A stretch of DNA of 64,000 nt from assembly GCA_038502445.1 (NCBI GenBank), contig JAHLJS010000004.1, positions 18,972,305-19,036,304 on the forward strand, given 5' to 3'. Every line of letters begins with the position of its first letter. Positions within the stretch are counted from its first letter, which is position 1. A program made the translations under genes and the position numbers. This DNA is from Eremochloa ophiuroides (lineage: Eukaryota > Streptophyta > Magnoliopsida > Poales > Poaceae). Shown in pieces: positions 58,198-64,000 of the stretch. The notes under the pieces were generated by a model that was not told where the DNA came from, searched no databases, and worked only from the letters and a program-made list of their open reading frames with translations.

Positions 58198-59605
58198 TAG
58201 GCTCCGAAGGGGGTGATGAATGAAGTCTTCTCCTGGTCTTATTCTTTCAAGGCGATCTGAGCAAGCTGAGCAGCTCGCAGCCGGCAGTGGAGTCAACGAC
58301 TTCATCGATGCGGGGGAGACCGAAGGGGTCTTTAGGGCAGTGTTTGTTGAGATTGATGTAATCAATGCACATTATATATTCATTATTCTTTTTTCTTACA
58401 AGAACCAGAATGGCTAACCAATTAGGATGATACACCTCTTTGATAAAGCCGACGGCTAAGAGCCGAGCTAGTTCTACCCTAATAGCCTCCTTCTTGTCTT
58501 GAAAGAATCATCGAAGCTTCTTCTTGACAGGCTTGGCGGTCTTCAAGACGTTTAAGGAGTGCTTGATCAGCTTCCTGGGTACGTCGGGCATGTCCGCAGG
58601 TTTCCATGCGAAAATACCGACGTGCTTCCTGAGGAAGCTGACGAGCGTGTCTTCCTATTTGGGGTCGAGATCTGTCCCAATGCGAGTAGTCTTACTCGGG
58701 TCACCGGGGATGAGGACCACGTCGTTTGTCTCCTTGTTCTTGGTTGCAGCTCTGGGCGAGGTCTTCTCTGGAATCTGCTGTTCTTCGGGAGGAAGCTTCT
58801 GTGCGTCTACTGCGCATGTGTTCATCAGGATGGAGACATCAGTGGCTTCAGCCATAGCGATAGCCTCCTTCTCGAAGTTGTATGTGGTCTGGAGGTTGGA
58901 GCGAACCGTGAGGATGCCGGTCTCCGTTGTCATCTTTATGACGAGGTAGGTGTAGTTGGGGATGGCCCCAAATTTGGCTAGAGCTGGACAGCCGAGGATG
59001 GCGTGGTACGCAGCGTCGAAGTTGGCCACCATGAAGTCGATGTGCTCGATACGAAAGCACTGTGGAGTTCCAAACTGGACAGGTAGATTGATCTGTCCCA
59101 GGGGGTAGGAAGACTGCCCCAGGACAATCCACTAGAACGGAGCTGTGGTCGGCTCTAGGTCTTCTGCTCACAACCCAAGCTCTTTGGCGGCTCCGAAGAA
59201 AAGGATGTTGAGGCCGCTGCTGCCGTCGATCAACACCTTGTGGAAGCGGGTCTTGCGTATGACCGGATCGAGGATCAGTGGGGAACGACCCAAGTATGGG
59301 ATCTCCATCCACTGGTCATCTCTGCTGAAGGTAATGGGCTTGTGCGGCCAGGAAGGGAACGTCGGATCGACGACGGAGGCGTCCTAGTTGGCGATGGAGT
59401 TGACGCGTCTGGAAATGAGCTTCTGCTCCCCCTTTGAATCCATCGCGACGTGGCCGTCAATAATTGTGGAGACCATCTTTTGGGCCTCAGTGAAGCCGGG
59501 AGGCGGGCCATTATGACTGTCACGCCTGTCTTTGTCAGAGTTGAGGCGAGCCTTCTTCTTCTCCTCCTCTCTGAATGCCCTGGAGAGGCTGAAGCAGTCT
59601 CTCAT
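58198..59605 (-). pseudogene. pol: Tat pol: protease and reverse transcriptase N-terminal half
   Basis: The minus frame includes a linker (FREEEKKKARLNSDKDRRDS), the protease motif LIDGSSGLNILF near 59216, the flap-like region AAYHAILGCPALAKFGAIPN, and RT fingers (HPNWLAILVLVRKKNNEYIM, CIDYINLNKHCPKDPFGLPR). The 3' end at 58203 reads ITPFGAY and continues with CYKTMSFGL at 18353 on the other side of the CRM insertion. Stops occur at about 59388, 59160, 59131, 58655 and 58507. The pol frame is otherwise kept from 59605 to 58247. Confidence 0.85.
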
Positions 59606-61406
59606 GGTGTGGCTATGAAACTTGTGGATGATGGGGCATTGACTGTCGAGGAGCTTTTCATAGGCTTCGTCGTAGTTGCGCTTCGGTGCTGGTCGGGTGT
59701 TGTAGACCTGATAGTGGTGATGTCTTTCTCCAGCTCTGGAACCTTTGGTTCATCGTGGCGGCGCCGGACGAACCAGGGCTGATCGCGGTCATCGCGGCAA
59801 TAATCCCACCGCGATCCTCGATCGTCATGGCGCCGATCAGCTCGGCGGTCTCCGTCCTCGTGGCGTGTACGGTTGGGGAAGCGAAGACGGCTATGGACGG
59901 AGTGATGCGTGGTTCGTTCCCGTTGGCATACTTATTGGCGATGCGTAGCATCTCGGCGATGGAGCTTGGTCTGCTGCGAAACAGCTTCCTCTGGAGTTCT
60001 TCGTTAGGTCAGAGGCCACGTATGAAAGCGGAGATGACTTCTGCATCTATGACACTCAAGATGTTATTTCTGGTCTCCGAGAAGTGCCGGATGTAATCTC
60101 GCAGGGATTAATGTGACGCCTGCTGAAGCTTTTCAATATCGTACTTCGTGCCTGACTACTTTTAGGTGGCATGGTAGTTGCGGATGAACTGCTTCTTCAG
60201 CTACTCCCAGGTGTCGATGGAATTTGGCCTCAAATTGAGCAGCCAATTATTGGCAGATGCGTTAAGCATGACAGGCAAATAGTTTGCCATGACATCTGAG
60301 TTTCCTCCGGCGGCTTTGACCGCAATCTCATAAACGGTGAGCCACTTGGTGGGGTCAGCAGTGCCGTCGTAGGTCTCAACACCAACAACCTTGAAGTTTG
60401 GCGGCCAGCGCACCGCCTGAAGTTCGGCTGTGAATGGCAACTCGGGGGAGTTCTTGTCGTTGATCGGAGGACCATGGGTTTCATCATACTCCTTGCGGCG
60501 CTCAGCTTCTACTGAGTGTCTAGCTTCCCTACAACCCTCGATACGACCACGGAGGTCCTTGTCTTTCAGCTTCTCATGAAGATCAGATTGGTCTACCTCC
60601 TGATCATTGTCTTGGCAGCGACGTCTTCGTCCGCCGCGGGAGTGGCCGCCGTCTTCGTGAATAAGCTCAGTGGCTGATGCAGTGGAGTGCGACGGTGGTG
60701 GCAGGCGTTCTTCATTGATCTGAACTTGGGCCGTCTTGAGGAGAGCCGTGAGGCGCTCAACCTCTGGAGTTTGGTTCATGTGCTTGGCCTCCATTATCAC
60801 ACAGGTGACGTTCACGTTTGGAGTCTTGTAGACCTGGTGTTTTTCGACCAGATCAAATTCTTTCTCCAGATTCCGAACGGGGGCCTTCCTTGCATCGATG
60901 CGTTGCCCGCGGCGTCGCCTTCGGTTGGCGTTCTTCTTTTCCCGAGCAGCTCGGGCTTCATCTTCATTTGGCGCCGGAGCGCTATCATCACTGACGACGA
61001 GGATGGGTCCGCCGATGTACCGACCAGTGAGAGGGGAGATCGGGAGATCGCCGCCTTCCATGTCATCATGGTCGGAGTGGTCGTTGTCAGCGATGATGAA
61101 GGTGGAGCTGGTGCCCGACGTGGTCAGAGACGATGTGGTCGGAACGGCGTAGTAGACGAGAGAAGCTGGAGGCCGCGCTCTGCAGGTCGAAGGGCATATA
61201 GCCCCTCGGGAGGTCGTGGTCGGAAGCCCTTGGGGCCGCGACTGCTCGGGGTTGAAGTTCGACGATGCGTCCCTGCGGGGTGACGGTGATGACCAGAGTC
61301 GTATCCCGCCGAGGCGGAGAGGAGCGTCACGCCGCCGATGGGCGCTGGAGGTGATCTGCAGCAATCGATCTACGGGCAACTCCAAGATCTGGAGGCTCTC
61401 GGACAA
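59606..61406 (-). pseudogene. gag: Tat gag
   Basis: An open minus frame covers 61406-60201. Its first ATG is at 61061 (MEGGDLPISPLTGRYIGG); the upstream part begins at a non-ATG codon, so the true start is uncertain. The N-terminal half is basic and acidic mixed (REKKNANRRRRRGQRIDARK). The gag core (FKVVGVETYDGTADPTKWL, MANYLPVMLNASANNWLLNL) precedes a TAA/TAG-rich decayed stretch (60200-59990) that still aligns (LRDYIRHFSETRNNI, SIAEMLRIANKYANG). A frameshift between 59950 and 59605 leads into the linker before protease. Plus-strand frames opposite this region (60687-61283 and others) are shadows. Confidence 0.8.
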
Positions 61407-61709
61407 GCCTTGGGAGACCCGATCTAGATCCGATCAGATCGGTGTTGTCGACGGTCATCCAAACGTAGCGTGGCAGCCTTCTTGCAGGAGCGGAGGCCGT
61501 CGATGAAGCTAGAATATATGCGATTTGAACCGTATCCAGGATCCTCCCTTCGCCATCGGGGCCGATGACCCAGGTGATGGAGCCTACCGTGAAGATGGGG
61601 CCGATGATCCCAGGTAGGGCCTAGCGTCGGGAGCTCTATGGAGCTTGAAAAAATTACCATCTTGCTCGCCATGGGATCAGGAAGCACACCCCCTACCTGG
61701 CACGCCAAC
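61407..61709 (-). other. Tat leader and primer-binding site
   Basis: Minus TGGCGTGCCAGGTAGGGG (plus 61691-61708) lies one base after the 5' LTR end and is the primer site; the tRNA species is not certain. The leader repeats GGGGCCGATGA twice (about 61560 and 61602) in a diverged duplication. No gene is present. Confidence 0.65.
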
Positions 61710-62177
61710 TGTCGACGGAATATCGCTGATAGTCTACCGAGGGGTATGCCCAAGGTAGTAGATTGGTCGGTGAAGGTGCGCCTGAGACGAACAAGCGTTG
61801 CGCAGAAAGCGCGAGACACATGATTTATACAGGTTCAGGCCGCCGTGAGGCGTAATACCCTACATCCTGTGTGCTGGTGGATTGTATTGCTATGAGTTGA
61901 TATGCTTCGAGGGGATCCTCTGCCCGCCTTATATAGTCCAGGGGGCAGGGTTACAAGTCGATTTACCATGAATATCAGATTACAATCCTAGCCGATCAAG
62001 GAAACTAATCGGCTAGATACAAGAAAATCTATTTCCTTAACCACCAAGACTTCTAAGCCGGCGGATATACGTGATCTTCTAGAGAATGTGTAGGCTACGC
62101 GTCCTTGGCAGTCCACGCCTGGTCGGATGACTTGGCCCATGTATAGTCATGCGGGTATATGGGTTTATACCCTCACA
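61710..62177 (-). repeat. Tat 5' LTR
   Basis: 468 bp, TGTCGACGG to CCCTCACA, followed by the duplication AATGG (62178-62182). It shares the CTAGCCGAT...ATCGGCTAG inverted repeat and TATA region (minus CTATATAAGG) with 5200-5666, and is closer to that copy than to 6324-6785. Its promoter points away from the NAC gene, which starts about 1.0 kb to the right. Confidence 0.85.
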
Positions 62178-62286
62178 AATGGTAACCATCTGTGATAGGA
62201 CCAAAGTAACAATAACAAGGAGACACTTTAGTTGTTAAATAAGCATAGCTCATTTGTATTGGTTAGGCTGTTTGGGATAGAACATA

Positions 62287-62550
62287 CTCCCTCGGTTGTA
62301 GAAAGAATGCAATCTAAGACCTATGTGTTGTCCGAAAAGAATGTGCAACTCTAGTCTTGTGAGCAGGTGTGTTATCTAAAAAAAGTTGCTCTGTATAGAT
62401 GAATGATGGAATAAAGTTTACAGCTTCAATCATTTGCTTTTGTCTCGTCGACCGCATATGGGGAATAAAAAGAGTAGGGGTACATGCATCTTTTTGTTGT
62501 GTGCTAATTTCTTCTCTATATGTAATTATATTCTTTTAGGACAGAGATAG
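62287..62550. mobile_element. Stowaway-like MITE upstream of NAC
   Basis: The 264-bp segment is flanked by TA (62285-62286 and 62551-62552). The left end CTCCCTCGGTTGTAGAAAG and right end CTTTTAGGACAGAGATAG are imperfect inverse repeats with the CTCCCTC signature of Stowaway. No coding capacity. Confidence 0.6.
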
Positions 62551-63180
62551 TATCTAGATCAAGAGTATAATAAGTCCTAGACCCAATATATATACTCCCA
62601 TTTTTTCTAAATTTATTCTTTAACAAATGGACCTATTCGTTTAGGGTTATCGGAGTTTGCCTAGGTCTCGTGTTTTATAAAAAAGAAAGAAAGTGACAGG
62701 TTTATCTAATAATAATGTTGTTATTGAGTGGACAGTTTGGATGTAACAGTTCAAACTGCAAATCAGCTGCAGGAAAAAAAATAGTAGTAAAACGAAATGG
62801 AAATGAGAGTTGGGAGTAGCTGGATTGATGTGGTGCTTGACTTGACCTTAAGAATAGTACTACTCTATTACTCCTGGTTAGCACCATTTTTGAAACCATG
62901 CACAAGGAGTGCTCGGTCCTATAGGAATGATCAATAGGTGTACTACTCAATCACATGGAAGTAAGAAGTGGTAAGTTGCATGCATGGTTGACTCGTGCAC
63001 CCTATTTATTCCCTCCTATCGGTTCATGAGATGCTCCATTCCCATTGCCCTGCTGCATCTGGCCTTCAAAATAAAACCCCCGTCTGTGTGTCCCTCTCTC
63101 TGAAAGACTATTTTGTTTTTACAGGAAAATACTACTATATATTGAAACTGCAGCAGATAGGTCTTAGCAGGTAGAAGAAG
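62551..63180 (+). promoter_or_regulatory. NAC upstream region
   Basis: The last 630 bases before the NAC start codon. TATATA at 63136-63141 is only 40 bases before the ATG, so if it is the TATA box the leader is very short; AAAATAAAA at 63067 is an alternative. A CT-rich patch (TGTGTCCCTCTCTCTG, about 63086) could lie in the promoter or leader. No separate gene is seen. Confidence 0.4.
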
Positions 63181-64000
63181 ATGAGCTCGTCGTCAATCAG
63201 CATGATGGAGGCGAGAATGCCTCCGGGGTTCAGGTTCCACCCGAGGGACGACGAGCTCGTGCTGGACTACCTCCTCCACAAGCTCTGCGGCCGTGGCCAT
63301 GGCGGCGCAGCCATCGTCGACGTCGACCTCAACAAGTGCGAGCCATGGGACCTTCCAGGTCTGTAGTACTAAGCACTAGCTAATTGAGAGCCACTCGCTG
63401 ACCCTCTTCTCATGCTCTCCGTACACACTCAGTCTCTGCAAATTAAATCTGATTAATTGCAGAAATCAACAATACCCTTTTTGCTAATGTTATTCGTTCT
63501 AATTTCAAAAAAAAAATGCTGCTAGTTCTTCTTAATTTATTCACTTCTCTTCGTCCATCTTTTTTTTTTAAAAAAAAAGTGTACTAGTTCAGTAGGTCTG
63601 CAACAGGGAAAGTAGTACTGTAGTAGTAATAGCAATTTAGAAAAAAATAAAAAATTTGGCTACGCCCTGGTTCGAACCGGAGACCTTCAGTGTGTTAGAC
63701 TGACGTGATAACCAACTACACCACGAAACCTTTTGGTGTGCTCTTCAGAAAACTAATTTAATATAATTTCAACATGTAATCTAGTTCATTTCTCGATGTT
63801 GATCAGAATCTGCGTGCGTGGGTGGGAAGGAGTGGTACTTCTTCAGCCTGCGCGATCGCAAGTACGCGACGGGGCAGCGCACCAACCGCGCCACGCGCTC
63901 CGGCTACTGGAAGGCCACCGGCAAGGACCGCGCCGTCGTCGCCGGCGGTGGCGAGGAGGATGCGGCGGCGGCTGTGGTGGGGATGCGCAAGACGCTGGTG
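63181..64000 (+). CDS. NAC-domain transcription factor, 5' part (NAC1/NAC21-22-like)
   Basis: NAC proteins are plant-specific nuclear transcription factors that bind DNA as dimers. Exon 1 is 63181-63358 (59 codons plus one base), intron 1 is 63359-63806 (GT...AG, 448 bp) and exon 2 runs from 63807 past the window edge. The ATG at 63181 follows an AG-rich AGAAGAAG. Visible NAC subdomains: A (MPPGFRFHPRDDELVLDYL), B (VDVDLNKCEPWDLP), C (KEWYFFSLRDRKYATGQRTN) and the start of D (SGYWKATGKDRAVV, GMRKTLV). DDELVLDYL and KYATGQRTNRAT favour the NAC1/NAC21-22 subgroup. An alanine- and glycine-rich insert (GGGEEDAAAAVV) sits between the D-region motifs. The splice phase restores Glu at the junction. 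The regulatory C-terminus lies outside the window. Confidence 0.92.
63657..63730 (-). tRNA. tRNA-Val (anticodon AAC), antisense within NAC intron 1
   Basis: The minus strand folds as a 74-nt cloverleaf: acceptor GGTTTCG, D arm GTGTAG-TTGG-TTATCAC, anticodon arm TCAGT-CTAACAC-ACTGA with AAC, and T arm with GGTTCGAAC. A box and B box promoter words are intact. Two mismatches occur, position 5:68 in the acceptor stem (CGTAGCC instead of CGAAGCC) and one in the T stem (CCAGG). The minus-strand sequence after it is TTTTTTATTTTTTT, a good Pol III terminator. It may be a functional gene with minor changes or an early pseudogene. Confidence 0.8.

Larger units (their letters stand above)
5195..62182 (-). 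mobile_element. Tat-lineage Ty3/gypsy retrotransposon hosting the whole nested block
   Basis: Outer LTRs at 5200-5666 and 61710-62177 start TGTCGACGG (plus strand). The right copy ends CACA and the left has drifted to CACG. AATGG flanks both outer edges (5195-5199 and 62178-62182). On the minus strand the order is 5' LTR, primer site, gag, protease, reverse transcriptase, RNase H, integrase, then an antisense ORF, a hairpin array and the 3' LTR. An antisense ORF downstream of integrase marks the Tat group (RIRE2, Grande, Cinful type). About 43 kb of later insertions split the pol gene. Coding parts have in-frame stops and frameshifts, so the element is dead. A third LTR inside the left end shows that two related Tat elements have recombined here, so parts of the interior may derive from either. 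Confidence 0.85.

Noticed and set aside
58524..58981. Two overlapping plus-strand frames of about 140 codons
   Set aside because: Opposite the protease-RT region of Tat pol, which has clear motifs on the minus strand.
60687..61283. 198-codon plus-strand frame
   Set aside because: Opposite the Tat gag; its length comes from GC-rich composition.
63136..63141. TATATA as a certain NAC TATA box
   Set aside because: It lies only 40 bases before the ATG, leaving an improbably short leader; kept only as a possibility in the upstream-region entry.

Overview
The window is plant nuclear DNA, most likely from a grass and probably a panicoid. The evidence is a set of nested LTR retrotransposons of grass-type lineages (Tat, CRM, Tekay-like and Athila-like gypsy; SIRE copia), Stowaway and hAT MITEs, a tRNA-Val(AAC) of plant type, and an intron-containing NAC gene. 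There are no bacterial genes or operons. The only host protein gene is the NAC gene entering at the right edge (63181 onward).

Layout. 1-1545 is a minus-strand LTR cut by the window edge. 1546-5194 is old intergenic DNA with a Stowaway MITE, a hAT MITE with a perfect 8-bp target duplication, a possible CACTA end and a G-box cluster. 5195-62182 is one nested block entered through a single Tat-lineage element on the minus strand: outer LTRs 5200-5666 and 61710-62177, duplication AATGG on both sides. 62183-63180 is NAC upstream DNA with a second Stowaway MITE. 63181-64000 holds NAC exon 1, intron 1 and the start of exon 2, with a tRNA-Val gene antisense inside intron 1.

Nesting, read from target duplications. 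Into the Tat pol inserted two related solo LTRs (14074-15540, ATGAC; 15957-17590, ACCAC) and a CRM-like chromovirus (18359-58197, TAGGC). The CRM 5' LTR was hit by a long Tekay/Del-like solo LTR (19211-32071, TACCA), itself hit by a pol-less Athila-like element (21238-30180, ATTGT). The CRM integrase was hit by a copia solo LTR (37132-39027, AATGG/AACGG) and by an element with a non-coding interior (39134-46329, TTGCT/TTGTT). The CRM 3' LTR was hit six bases from its end by a nearly complete SIRE copia element (47906-58191, ACATC/ACGTC). Removing the inserts restores two CRM LTRs of equal length (888 bp each) and a continuous Tat reverse transcriptase.

No retrotransposon here has an intact protein set, but several non-coding structures stand out. 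An array of short perfect hairpins abuts the antisense promoter of the Tat element. The Athila-like LTR carries tandem copies of its own primer-binding site plus a hairpin. A sequence block near the 3' end of the LTR is shared by four otherwise different LTR families. The copia LTRs carry a separate array of inverted motifs. An orphan third Tat LTR (6324-6785) indicates recombination between two related Tat elements.
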